From Lycium barbarum (lineage: Eukaryota; Streptophyta; Magnoliopsida; Solanales; Solanaceae): 64,000 bases of DNA. Of this stretch, positions 11,045 to 22,475 are shown piece after piece; position 1 is the first letter of the stretch; each line of letters opens with the position of its first letter. The DNA lies in NCBI RefSeq assembly GCF_019175385.1, contig NC_083343.1, forward strand, positions 56,194,457 through 56,258,456, in the 5' to 3' direction. The notes below the pieces were generated by a model that was not told where the DNA came from, ran no database searches, and was given only the letters and a program-made list of their open reading frames with translations. The position numbers were made by a program, and so were the translations under genes.

Positions 11045-13888
11045 TGTTACACCTTGGAAATTTCATGTCATCGCGTAGTGAGTTAACTACTGCGAGCTTA
11101 AGGATGACAGAAAGCTCTTAAGATTATAAGACGGATAATTAGTGGCCATAGGTTGCGTATGTTAAGATCTTGGAGCTATATGAATTGATGGAATAAGGAT
11201 TGATAAGAATAAGTGGAGTATAAGTGAGGTTTAGGGAAGGTTTCGTAAACTATTGCGTTAAGAATTGTTTGATTAGGTATTGAGGACGAGTTATAGGGAT
11301 GTTTANNNNNNNNNNNNNNNNNNNNNNNNNNNNNNNNNNNNNNNNNNNNNNNNNNNNNNNNNNNNNNNNNNNNNNNNNNNNNNNNNNNNNNNNNNNNNNN
11401 NNNNNNNNNNNNNNNNNNNNNNNNNNNNNNNNNNNNNNNNNNNNNNNNNNNNNNNNNNNNNNNNNNNNNNNNNNNNNNNNNNNNNNNNNNNNNNNNNNCT
11501 CGGACAACTCGGTAAACTGAACCCGCTCTTGGGAGGGGAACAACAGCTGGAAACGGCTGCTAATACCCAAGTGTTGGAGCAACAACCGGCCAAGTCAATT
11601 TTATAAAAATGAGAAACTGATTCGACTGGACTCATTAATGAAATATTAAACAAGTGTTAAGAAGGTTGTATAAGGATTGGAGATCAAACAAAACGACGAG
11701 AACAACTTTGGAAAAAGCTGTAAGTTCCACGGCCATGTTTCACGGACTGTGAAACTTTCCACGGACCGTATATTGGTCCGTGGAATACCCATAAGAGATG
11801 ATGATTTCCTTGTGGTGATCCACGACTAGTTATATGAGCCGTAAAACATTCCACGGACCATACAAGTGTCCGTGGAAGTCCCGACAAGCTGAATAAGTTC
11901 TGATTATATAAATGTGTTCCCACTTCATTAAATTCGTTTTCCCACATTCCTTCATCTCTCTCAAGACCTCTAGAAGGTTCCATACATTTCATCTACAAGA
12001 ATTCAAAGGAAATTGATGATCAACTTCATCAAACCAACAAGAATCAAGAGTATGAAACCCATTAAAGTCATCTAAGCCAAGAAATTTCAAAGGAAGTGAG
12101 TTAGGGTTTTTGGTGCAATAAGAGTATTGCTACTCAAGGCTTGTTCCTAAAATATCTAAGGTAAGTTTTATGATATTTTCATGATGTTTAAGATATTGAG
12201 AAGTTGAAACACTTGGATTGTTGAAGAATATAGAAAATAGGTCATAAGTGTGGGAATAGTTCTATTGTTGAGTAGTAGTTTGGAATGAATCATGAATATG
12301 GATATGTTGTGATTGTAAGTAGATTATGAATGACATTTAGAACTTGGAATGAGCCTTATACATGAAATAACGTAATAGTGAATTATGACCATGATTATGG
12401 GAAATTGAAGTGAAATTGTGAAATGTGAGTAATGTAGACAAATGATGATTGTTATTTATGATATTATGAAGGATGTTACGGATGTTTGGGAGTTGATATG
12501 GAATATGGAGGAAATCATGTAAACAAAGGAAAGGCTGCCCAATTTTCTTTAGCTTCAGTAAGCACGTTCTTATAATCGCTTAGCTAATGTTAATGTGAAT
12601 TCTTTTGAAGGTAAAGACGTGAGCATTAAAGGAGAACGAGCAAGCAATAGAGTAGTTAAACAACAAAGGTATGTGAGGCTAGTCCTTTCTTTCTAAGGCA
12701 TGAATCTTATGGCATGAATTTCCTCCTTTTTCATGAATTTCCTATCTTCATGAAAACTAATAGCCCTTGTTCATGAATAGCCATATGAAATGAGAGATAC
12801 ACTATGAGTACAATAACGATGATGATAAGTTTGAGTCTAAAGAATATAGAATCCATGATATGATGATCCTATAAATCTAATGATGCTATCTATAACCCAT
12901 TGATGTCGTTATTGTATACACTCACCTTATATGCTAATTCCTTCAAGGTGAGGCAGAATGTCAATGAATGCTCCATAATGAAATTGGGGGATCACGACCT
13001 TACGTCACCCCGATAAAGTATAGTTGTCCTTGAGTCTTTATGCATGTATTGTGATGAGCATACTATGATAAGCATATTATGATGAACATACTATGATGAT
13101 GATATAACACCGCGCCTATATGGTCGGGCAGTCACCGCTAAGGCGGGCAGTGTATACACCATGGCCAGATGGCATGGGCAGACACCACTACTGGGCGGCA
13201 TGAGATGGTACCCCGGACGAGGGAGGCCTGGACGTAGGCTAATGTTATTGATTATCACACCGTACCTATATGGTCGGCAGCTTATATATATTTACGCATA
13301 CTTGAGATGATGATGATTATGAGAGTAAGCCAACATGTATTATTTCTTTTATGTTTCACAGTCAGTTACAGATTGCTCCTCATTTGATGCCTCCTCATTT
13401 CATTGACGTTTCATTATTGTTTATGCCTTACATACTCAGTACAATGTTCGTACTGACGTCCGTTTTCTTTGGACGTTGTGTTCATGCCCACAGGTAGACA
13501 AGGAGGCGATACAGACTCGTAGGAGCTATTAGCTGATTTGAAGAGCACTCCATTTTCCGGAGGTGCCATTGATTATTCTTTTGGTATATATATATATGTA
13601 TGTTTAGGCACGACGGGGTCCTGTCCCGTCCATATGTCTAGTACTCTAGTAGAGGCTCGTATATGCGCAGTGTGGGTAGTATGGTCTCTCAAGTTCCTCA
13701 TTGTATACATGTATGTATATTATTTTGATAGCCTAAAGGCTCATGTATATAAAGTAAATATGTTTCAAATGATAATAGTTACCATGGTTAGGATCATAAG
13801 ATGCATGAATGAGAGCAGATGAGTAATAGAATGAGTGGTGCTCAGTGGTTAGCCCAGGGTACCCGTCACGGCCCTTAGTCAGGTCATG
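11045..13888 (+). repeat. TE1 3' LTR, truncated by a few bases, joined to TE3
   Basis: Starts TGTTACACCTTGG after the purine tract and runs through the shared LTR block (about 13425-13505) to the typical end region (GGGTACCCGTCACGGCCC, then GGTCATGA). The final CA is missing and gag sequence of TE3 follows at once, with no primer site. A TATA-like TATATAAATG is at about 11905, with CCACGGACCGTATAT-type inverted repeats upstream at about 11725-11880. The sequence differs strongly from TE3's 3' LTR, so the two are not an LTR pair. Confidence 0.85.
11306..11498. other. Assembly gap, 193 N
   Basis: An unresolved run of N inside TE1's LTR. Sequences on either side both look like LTR, but whether they belong to one copy cannot be known here. 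Apparent reading frames through the gap have no meaning. Confidence 1.
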
Positions 13889-13892
13889 AAAA

Positions 13893-15103
13893 CCTCCCCT
13901 AGTTTGGCAAGAATTCGTAGATGCTTTCATCTACCACTATTTGCCACCCGAGGTTCGTCGGGCCAGAGCTGATAAATTCTTGAATTTGAAGCAAGGGAAT
14001 ATGAGTGCCCGGGAGTATAGCCCCCACTTTAATTCATTGGCTAGGTATGCTCCAACTATAGTGGAAGACATGGGAGATAGAGTACATAGGTTTGTGAGTG
14101 GCTTGGGGCCACATTTGTTCAAAGACTGTTTGACAGCTTCACTCCAGGAGGGGATGGATATTTCTCGTATTCAAGCTCATGCCCAGAACATAGAAGAGCA
14201 GTAACAGCCGCAGAGGGGTGAGCGTGATATTGACAGAAGACAGAGCAAGAAGGCCAGATCTATCGGTGCTAGTAGTGAGTATAGAGGAGGTCAGCGGCAA
14301 CAGTATTCCAGATATTTGGGCCAGTCCGCGACGAGTGCACCTCCTCGGTTTTCGAGCTGGAGATTTGATTGCCCCATTTATTCTGGTCCGAGTCAGAGTT
14401 CGAGAGTCTCAGGTCCTTAGTTTTAAGACGATCCTAGCCAGCGAAGACCACCAGTGTCGCGATGTAGCCAGTGCGGCAGATTACATTCAGGTCAGTGTCG
14501 CCGAGGTTCAGATGCTTGCTATGCCTGTGGTCAGGTTGGGTATATGATACGGGATTATCCGTCGATGAGTGGTAGTGTGGGAAGACTCCCCAGATTCCAG
14601 TAGGCTGTGGTAGGGGCAGAGGGGGAGCATCCAGTTCTGTTGGTACTCAGCCCCATATTTATGCCCTAGCCAGACGTCAGGATCTTCACTCCTCCCCGGA
14701 TGTGGTTACAGGTATATTATCCATATTCTCTCATGACGTCAATGCATTGATAGATCCGGGTTCTACATTGTCTTACATTACTCCCTATATTTCTGGCCAT
14801 ATTGGGGTGAAACCCGAGCCAATTAAACCTTTTGAGGTATCTACTCCGATTGGTGATCCAGTAATGGCGAAGCAGGTGAATAAAAATTGTGTAATTGTGG
14901 TATGTGATCGACAGACTAAAGTTGATTTAGTTGAGCTGGAAATGTTAGATTTTGATGTTATCATGGGTATAGATTGGTTGGCCTCTTGTTATGCTAACGT
15001 CGATTGCATGATGAAAATAATTAGATTCCAATTCCCGGGAGAACCCGTACTTGAATGGAAAGGTATTACAGCATCCCCAAGAAGTAGGTTTATTTCCTAC
15101 CTC
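13893..15103 (+). pseudogene. gag-pro: TE3 gag (C-terminal half) and protease
   Basis: Begins inside the gag capsid domain (VWQEFVDAF equivalent, then LPPEVRRARADKFLNLKQGNMSAREYS) and runs to the nucleocapsid. The zinc knuckle has lost two ligands: it reads CYACGQVGYMIRDY, with Tyr in place of both the His and the last Cys. There is a stop after IEEQ near 14202, further stops near 14420 and a frameshift after 14590. Protease is open from 14702 ([39 protein letters not shown]). TE4 interrupts after RFISYL. Confidence 0.9.
15099..15103. repeat. Left target-site duplication of TE4 (ACCTC)
   Basis: ACCTC precedes the TGTCACGACC end of TE4 and recurs at 28020-28024 right after its GGTGTAACA end. 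Confidence 0.95.
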
Positions 15104-17542
15104 TGTCACGACCCGATGAAGGGACCATGACGGGTACCCGGAGCTAACTATCGAGTACCACTCATTCTAGTACTCATCAAACTTATCCTACATACATTTA
15201 TTGTCCTCACACATCTAATCATAAGGAAAACCATTTTTCAATTTTAGACATATCTGCCTTTATATACATAAGCCCTTCGGCTATCAAAATAATATATATA
15301 TACAATGACGGAAATCAAGAGACCATATCACCCACACATATGTATCTACGAGCCTCTACTAGAGTGCTAGACATAAGGACGGGACAGGACCCCGCCGTGT
15401 CCAAATATGTACACAAAATAATAAATCAAATAGCACTTCTGGAATAATGAAGTGCACTCGTAAATCTGCTCGTCAGCTCCTATGAATCTGGCTCGCCTCC
15501 CTGTCTACCTGTGGGCATGAACACAGCGTCTAAAGAAAATGACGTCAGTACGAACGTTGTACTGATTATGTAAGTCATAAGCAATAACGACATATCAATA
15601 AATAAGGAGACATCAAATGGAGAACAACATGTAACTGACTGTCACTTAAGAAGGAAATAATACATACTAACTTACTTCATAAACATCATCATGTCATTTA
15701 TGCATATACATATATAAGCTGCCCAACCATATAGGTACGGTGTGATAATCATTAGCCAAGGTCCAGGCTTCCCGCGTCCGGGATAACCATCTCATACCGC
15801 CCACTAGTGGTGTCTGCCCATGCCATCTAGACATGGTGTATACGCTGCCCGCCTTAGCGGTGTCTGCCCGGCCATATAGGTACGGTGTAATATCATCATC
15901 ATGTACTCATCATAATGCATGCATAGTAACTCAAAGATAACCACACGTTATCGGGGTGACATAAGGTCGTGAACCCCGATTCCATTATGGAGTTTCATAA
16001 GCATTCTGCCTTACCTTGAAGGAATTAGCATATAAGGTGAGTGTAGCTCAAAGAACGACATCAATTAATCATAATTAGGATCATTAGCTTGTAGATTCAT
16101 CATATCATGAACTTTATTATCTTTAGAATTAAGCTCATCATCATCATTATCATACTCATAACATATCTCTTATCTTTATCTAATATGAGGCTCTTCATGA
16201 ACATAGACTCATAATTTCTGGAATGTAAGAAGGTCATGGAGAATAAAGGAAATTCATGTCATAAGATTCATGCCTTAGAAAGGAAGGTACTAGCCTCACA
16301 TACCTTTTCATTTAGCTACTCTATCACTTGAATGTTCCTCTCCAATATTCACGTTTCTACCTTCAAGAGAGTTCATACTAATATTAGATAATCGATAACG
16401 TAAACACGCTTGAACTAAAGCTAGAGAAAATTGGGCAGCATCTCCTTTGTTTATACAACTCTCTCCATATCATATATCAACTCTCAATCATCAATGATAA
16501 CATTCATAATATCTTAATCAATAACTTTTGTCAAGTTCATCATTATCCAACTCCCTCTCAAGGTCATCCATAATCATGATCATAATACAACATTACATTC
16601 ATCCTCATCTAATGTTTCTCATGTGTTCTTAACATCATTCATAACATAATTATAATCACAACATATCAAGAATCGTGATTCATATTAATCTACCACTCGA
16701 CAATGTCACTATTCTCATGTTTGTAACCCATTTTCTATTTCCTTCTGTAATCCAAGTCTTTCAACCTCTCAATACTTTAAAAAACATGGAGTAATCATAA
16801 ATCTTACCTTTGATTGAGTAGGAATGAGTTTTCGATAGCAATACTCCACTTGAGGAAAACCCTTGTTCCACTTCCAAAGGGATTTCTTGCCTTGGATGAC
16901 CCATAGTGAGCTTCTTGCACTTGATTCACTTGAATTTATGATTTGAACCTTTGATTTCCTCTGTATTCTTGAAGATGAAATGTGTAGAACCCTCTAGAAG
17001 TCTTGAGAGAGATGGAGAAGTGGAAAGAACGAGAAAATAAGAGTGGGAACATGTATTTATACTTGCAACTTATTTAGCCCGTCGGGTATTATATGGACCA
17101 CTGATACGGTCCATATAACATTGTATGGTCCGTATAAGTGTTCGTGGGTCACCATCAGGGAAATCATCTTCCTGTTGGGTGTTATACGGACCCTTATATA
17201 ACCCCATTTCTCAGAAATTGTTTCCGTCGTTCATTTTATCTCCAATCCTTATGGAACCTTCTTGACACTTGTTTAACACTTCATTACCAATCTAAGGAGT
17301 GTTATAACTCTTCTTTAATACATCATCAAGTCAGCATTAACTCGATACTTTACACATCCTTCTTCAAGATACAACTTGTGCTCGACATTTTTTAACGAAC
17401 TTTCTTCTCTTACTTCCAACGTCTTTGGAATCTTAATTAAAATCGTTAAATAACCTTTCTTACTTATAGAAAAATCATGTACTCCTTACCCTGTGTTAGC
17501 CTATTCACTAGGCAACGACATGAAATTTTCCGAGGTGTAACA
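15104..17542 (-). repeat. TE4 3' LTR (2439 bp)
   Basis: TGTCACGACCCG to GAGGTGTAACA on the plus strand. It has the shared LTR block (about 15492-15580), the CCATATAGGTACGGTG modules (15730-15880), a minus-strand TATA-like GTATAAATACAT at about 17051-17062, and partly decayed TTATACGG/CCGTATAA palindromes just upstream of it in element orientation (about 17085-17200). Confidence 0.95.
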
Positions 17543-17579
17543 TCCTTCCCCCCTTTAAAAACATTCGTCCTCGAATGTT
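17543..17579 (-). promoter_or_regulatory. TE4 polypurine tract and hairpin
   Basis: Purine run (minus strand) at 17543-17557 next to the 3' LTR, and the perfect AACATTCG/CGAATGTT hairpin at 17560-17579. Confidence 0.87.
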
Positions 17580-17817
17580 AAGATCTCGGGAATTCTACGA
17601 AAATTTTGACAGAGTTTCCCCTGTAATACGGTGCTATCACCCTGTCACAACAGCCCATAATAAACATCCCTCACAGTGCCACAACACAATAGCAATATTT
17701 TTATGGCCACACACGACCAAAAGCATGAAAAGAAAGCATACATACCTCATAATGTTGATGTTTCATCTTTAATCTCTTCCGGGGGTAGAAATAAGTGCGG
17801 CTACTTGGATTCATATT

Positions 17818-18984
17818 TTATTCCACTTCCGAAGTCATTTCTTCTCGGTTATTATTCCTCCATAAGACTTTGACTAAATCTACTTCTTTATTCCTAAGTC
17901 TCCGTACTTGCCTGTCTAGTATAGTAATAGGTATCTCTTCATAGGCTAGCCTTTCTGTCACTTGAACATCATCTACCGGTAAGATCCTAGTAGGATCTCC
18001 AACATATTTTCGAAGCATTGAGACATGGAAAACTGGATGGACTGATTCAAGTTCTGAGGGTAAGTCCAATTCATAAGCTACTTGACCCATCTTGCGGACA
18101 ATCTTGTAAGGGCCAATGTATCGAGGACTCAATTTCCCTTTCTTACCAAATCTCATCACGCCTTTCATCGGTGATACCTTCAGAAATACCCAATCATCAA
18201 CTTGAAGTTCTAAGTCTCGCCGATAGTTGTTCGCATAGGAGTTCTGGCGACTTTGGGCTGTCAACAATCGATCTCGGATAATCTTGACCTTTTCAACCAC
18301 TTGTTGAATCAATTCTGGGCCTATCAATAATGTTTCCCCGACTTCAAACCACCCAATTGGGGATCTACACCTTCTTCCATATAGAGCTTCATATAGAGCC
18401 ATTTGAATACTAGAATGATAACTATTGTTGTATGCAAACTCAATAAGAGGTAAGTGGTCATCCCAACTACCACCGAAATCCAGCACACATGCCCGTAACA
18501 TATCTTCCAAGGTCTGAATATCGGCTTGCCCGTCAGTTTGTGGATGAAATGTTGCGCTAAGCTTTACCTGAGTACCCAAACCTTCTTGAAAAGACTTCCC
18601 AAATTTGGCTGTAAATTGTGCCCCTCTGTCCGTGATAATAGATATCGGAATACTATGAAGTCTCACAATCTCCTTAAGGTACAACCTTGCATAATCTTCT
18701 GCAGAGTATGTGGTTCTGACTGGAAGAAAATGAGCGGCTTTCGTGAGTCTGCCCACGATCACCCATATGGAATCATACTTGCTTCGGGAACGAGGTAACC
18801 CTACAATGAAATCCATGTTTATTGCTTCCCACTTCCAAGTTGGAATTTCCATTGCTTGCAATAATCCTCCTGGCTTGTGATGCTCAATTTTCACTTGTTG
18901 ACAATTTAGACATTGAGCCACAAATTTTGCTATATCTTTCTTCATTCCACCCCACCAATACATTAGCTTGAGATCATGGTACAT
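17818..18984 (-). pseudogene. pol: TE4 pol: integrase core, C-terminus and chromodomain
   Basis: A 388-residue open stretch starting at [20 protein letters not shown]. It carries the zinc-region cysteines CLNCQQVK, the core motifs MDFIVGLP (first Asp), [12 protein letters not shown] (second Asp) and the TLEDML helix with the catalytic-Glu region. FLKVSPMKGVMRFGKKG, HPVFHVSMLRKYVGDP and the chromodomain (ILDRQVRRLRNKEVDLVKVLWRNNN) follow. A small deletion in FHPQTDGQADIQTLED removes the conserved ERT, which may affect the active site. A stop cuts the chromodomain at MTSEVE. This is the longest intact integrase in the window. Confidence 0.92.
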
Positions 18985-19031
18985 CTTTGTCGCTCCTGGG
19001 TGAATAGAATACCGAGAATGATGAGCTTCTT

Positions 19032-19923
19032 CTAGAATTCGATGACGTAATTCCGCAACATTTGGGACACATGCCTGTCTCGGTATCCAAGAACTCCATC
19101 TATAGAAATTTCAAATGGTGACTTTTCTTTCTCATGAAGTGTATCTCCATAGTGGCTCAACTGAGGATCTTCATATTGACGCTCTTTTACCTCCATATCT
19201 AAGGATGAAACAGTTGGATTATCAATACCAATTCCTGCACTGCCTGAGTCAATTAAGCGAACTCCAAGATTAGCTAGTTGGTGGAGCTCATGGATTAGTT
19301 CTTTCTTCTCCAAAGGAACCTCAAACAAACTACCCATTGATTTGTGGCTAAGTGCATCAGCCATTACATTCGCCTTTCCGGGATGGTATAGAATACTCAC
19401 ATCATAATCTTTCAGTAGCTCTAACCACCGCCTCTGTCGTAAATTTAACTCCTTCTGCTTAAAAATATATTGGAGACTTCTATGATCTGTATATATATAT
19501 CAATATGTACACCATAGAAATAGTGTCTCCACATCTTTAGTGCATGGATAATTGTAACCAACTCAAGGTCATGGGTCGATAATTCTTCTCGTGTCTCCGC
19601 AACTACCTTGAAGCATAAGCAATGACTTTACCGTGCTGCATCAATACACATCCTAACCCAACGCCAGAGGCATCACAATATACAACATAACCATCTGGCC
19701 CTTCTGGAAGTGTCAAGACTGGGGCTGAAGTCAATCTGTCCTTCAATTCTTGGAAACTGCGTTCACAAGCATCATTCCACTGAAATTTCACTAATTTTTT
19801 AGTTAGCTTTGTCAATTGTGCTGAAATGGAGGAAAGTCCTTCCACAAATCTTCTATAATAACCTGCCAACCCCATAAAACTACGAACTTCCGTGGGCATT
19901 ATAGGCCTTCGCCAAGTCTTCAC
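19032..19923 (-). pseudogene. pol: TE4 pol: RNase H and linker to integrase
   Basis: Open segments at 19923-19603 ([39 protein letters not shown]) and 19400-19032 ([19 protein letters not shown], then the linker before the integrase zinc region). The part between them is RNase H (around [11 protein letters not shown]) with frameshifts and an AT insertion near 19490-19500. Confidence 0.88.
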
Positions 19924-19947
19924 AGCCTCAATTTTCTGAGTACTAAC

Positions 19948-20862
19948 TCAAATTCCATCAGCTGAAATAACATGGCCCAGAAAAGTCACAGAATTTAACC
20001 TAAACTCGCATTTTGAAAATTTTGCATACAATTCACGAGTACGAAGAATCCCAAGGACGATACGCAAATGGCCAGCATGTTCGGATTCTGTCCCAGAGTA
20101 TTCCAGAATATCGTCAATAAACACAATCACGAACAGATCTAAGAGTGGCCTGAATACATTAATCATCAAATTCATAAACATCGCCGGAGCATTAGTCAAC
20201 CCAAATAACATTACCCGAAATTCATAATGGCCATATCTTGTTCTGAAGGATGTTTTGGGAATATCATCTTCTCTAACTCTCACTTGGTGAAAACCTGACC
20301 TAAGGTCTATTTTGGAAAACCACTTGGCACCCTGTAATTGGTCAAACAAATCATCGATTCTTAGTAGCGGATATTTATTATTTATCGTCACTTTATTCAG
20401 CTGTCTATAATCAATACACATCCATAGGGAACCATCTTTCTTTCTCACAAATAAGACAGGTGATCCCCATGGTGATGAACTAGGCCTAATAAACCACTTC
20501 TCAAGCAAATCCTTCAATTGTGCCTTTAGCTCTTTCAATTAGGCGAGAGCCATTCGGTAAGGAGGAATAGAAATAGGCTTGGTGTCTGGTATTACATCAA
20601 TAGCAAAATTAATCTCTCTTTCCGGAGGAAGGCCTGGAAGTTCATCTAGAAATACATCCAGAAATTCGTTCACTATCGGGACGGATTGAAAAGTCAGCGG
20701 CTTTGCTTCGGTGTCATGAACTCGCAGTAGGTGATAAATATAGCCTTCAGCTATCATCTTCCTCGCCTTAAGGTAGGAAATAAACCTACCTCTAGGAGAT
20801 GTTGTATTACCTTTCCATTCAAGCATGGGCTCTCCCGGAAACTGAAATCGGACTACTTTCAT
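19948..20862 (-). pseudogene. pol: TE4 pol: reverse transcriptase with one in-frame stop
   Basis: From 20862: [28 protein letters not shown], then the RT N-terminus (PISIPPYRM). A stop at about 20539 separates it from the fingers/palm segment ([72 protein letters not shown]). The FIDD catalytic pair is kept. Frame is lost just after GHVISADGI. Confidence 0.9.
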
Positions 20863-21171
20863 TCAGCAATCGACATTGGCATAACAAGAGGCCAACCAAT
20901 CCATACCCATAATCACATCAAAATCTAGCATTTCCAGCTCAAATAGGTCAACTTTAGTCTGACGATCACATACCACAATTATACAATTCTTATATACTTG
21001 TCTAGCTATCACGGGATTACAAACCAGGGTAGATACCTCAAAAGGTTTAATTGGCTCGGGTTTCACCCCAATACGGCCAACAATATAAGGAGTAATATTG
21101 GACAACATAGAACCCGGATCAATCAACGCATAAACATCATGAGAGAATATAGTCAATATACCTGTAACCAC
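20863..21171 (-). pseudogene. pol: TE4 protease
   Basis: Retropepsin-like domain of about 102 residues: VTGILTIFSHDV, active-site [26 protein letters not shown]. It ends at a TGA that replaces a CGA found in sister copies (VDCRMK). In these elements the active-site triplet reads D-P-G rather than D-S/T-G, as in all copies here. Confidence 0.88.
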
Positions 21172-22266
21172 ATCCGGGGAGGACTCGAGATCTTGGCGTC
21201 CGGCTAAAGCATAGATACGGGGCTGGGTGCCACCTGAACTGGACGCTCCCCCTCTGCCTCTACCTCGTCCTGCTGGGATCTGGGGAGTCTGCCCTATCGG
21301 ACGTACAGAAGTCTTCCAGTCGCTGATCCTGTGGGCTGAACCCCAACTCTACCACTCATCTAGGGGCAATCTCGCATCATATGCCCAACCTGGCCACAGG
21401 CATAACAAGCATCCGAACCTCGGCGACACTGACCAGAATGCAACTTACCACACTGGCTACATTGCGGTACTGGTGGTCTCCGCTGGCTAAAATCACCCCC
21501 AAACTAAGAACCTAAGGCTCTCGAACTCTGACTCTGTCCTGAATGAATGGAGCGATCAAATCTTCTTCCTGCAAACTGAAGAGGTGTACTAGTCGCTGAC
21601 CGGCCTGAATATTTGAAGGCTATACTCCTGGGCACTCATATTTCCTTGCTTCAAATTTAAGAAGTTATCCGCTCTAGCCCAACGAACCTCAGGTGGCAAA
21701 TAGTGGCAGATGAAGGCATCTACAAATTCTTGCCAAACTGGGGGAGGTGCATTTTCTTTTCTTGAAGATATCCAATTATTATACCAAAGAGCCGCCACAT
21801 CCCGGAGTCTATAAGATGCCAACTCCACAGATTCGGTTTCTGAGGCATGAATAATTTTCAACGTTCTCAACATCTCATCAATAAGACCTTGCGGGTCTTC
21901 ATCCAGCTTTGACCTGAAAAACTCTAGAGGGTTTAAACTCATGAAATCCCGGACTCGAGTGCTAGTCTCCCTGTCACCTGAACCTGTACTCTGCCGCTGT
22001 GCCTGAGCAGCAACTAACTGTGTTAATAGATGAATAGCATCAGTCATTTGTTGATCTGTAGCAGCCGGTGGAGGGACTGGAGGCATAGGAGCTGGAACTG
22101 AAGCCCCCTCTTGTTCTTCTATAATAGGTGGAGTATGAGAGGTGTTTGATGGAGCCTCATTATGTTACTCACCTTCCTCTATATTAGGTTGCGGCTCCCT
22201 TTCTATCCGCCTTTCTGTCGTAGCCTTGCCTTTCGGGGCGGCTGTAGCTTTTCTCTTTGGTGGCAT
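21172..22266 (-). pseudogene. gag: TE4 gag with capsid-linker deletion
   Basis: Start ATG at 22266 (MPPKRKATAA type), the first of the frame, about 190 bp beyond the primer site. A TAA near 22167 interrupts the N-terminal tail. The capsid domain is open at 22086-21589 (LLTQLVAAQAQ, SLNPLEFF, ALWYNNW, FLNLKQGNMSAQEYS) and then jumps over the LARYAP...LTASL part into the Ser/Thr-rich linker, losing roughly 100 residues. The zinc knuckle CYACGQVGHMMRDC is intact near 21370-21412 and is followed at once by a stop. Confidence 0.88.
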
Positions 22267-22459
22267 CACTGAAATCATAACGCACAATTAGGGAGGAGAA
22301 AATCTTATAACGTGGCTCTATCGCATGATCTAATAAGGAGAAGAATGGTCATTTTTCCTAAATCCCTTGTAGCCTCCTGTTTATATATGTGTTGCACAAC
22401 ACACCATAAAAAAGAATCTACTAGACACGGCTCGTAGACACTTCTTAGGGCTGAACCTG

Positions 22460-22471
22460 GCTCTGATACCA
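22460..22471 (-). other. TE4 primer binding site for initiator tRNA-Met
   Basis: TGGTATCAGAGC on the minus strand, four bases from the 5' LTR end at 22476. Confidence 0.93.
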
Positions 22472-22475
22472 CTTT

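Larger units (their letters stand above)
1..13888 (+). mobile_element. TE1: decayed Ty3/gypsy Tekay-type element, 5' end outside window, split by TE2
   Basis: Plus-strand remnant made of pol (1-2139 and 10251-10841), a polypurine tract (about 11030-11044) and one LTR (11045-13888). The window opens inside reverse transcriptase, so gag, protease and the 5' LTR lie to the left. TE2 is inserted in the integrase. When TE2 and one copy of its 5-bp duplication are removed, the integrase frame runs straight through the junction. The LTR is cut off a few bases before its expected end and joins TE3's gag at about 13888. Clade assignment rests on the C-terminal chromodomain-type segment after integrase. 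Confidence 0.9.

Noticed and set aside
11250..11653. Four frames crossing the N gap
   Set aside because: Mostly unknown residues; they have no evidential value.
11045..13888. Reading this LTR as the 5' LTR of TE3
   Set aside because: It is strongly diverged from 31186-33625, directly follows TE1's purine tract, and has no primer site on its right side.
14218..14547. 109-residue frame in TE3 gag region
   Set aside because: Wrong frame. The neighbouring frame shows the conserved gag linker and Cys-rich motifs.
17138..17395. Plus-strand frame in TE4's LTR
   Set aside because: No similarity to a protein family, lies inside an LTR and is broken in the other LTR.
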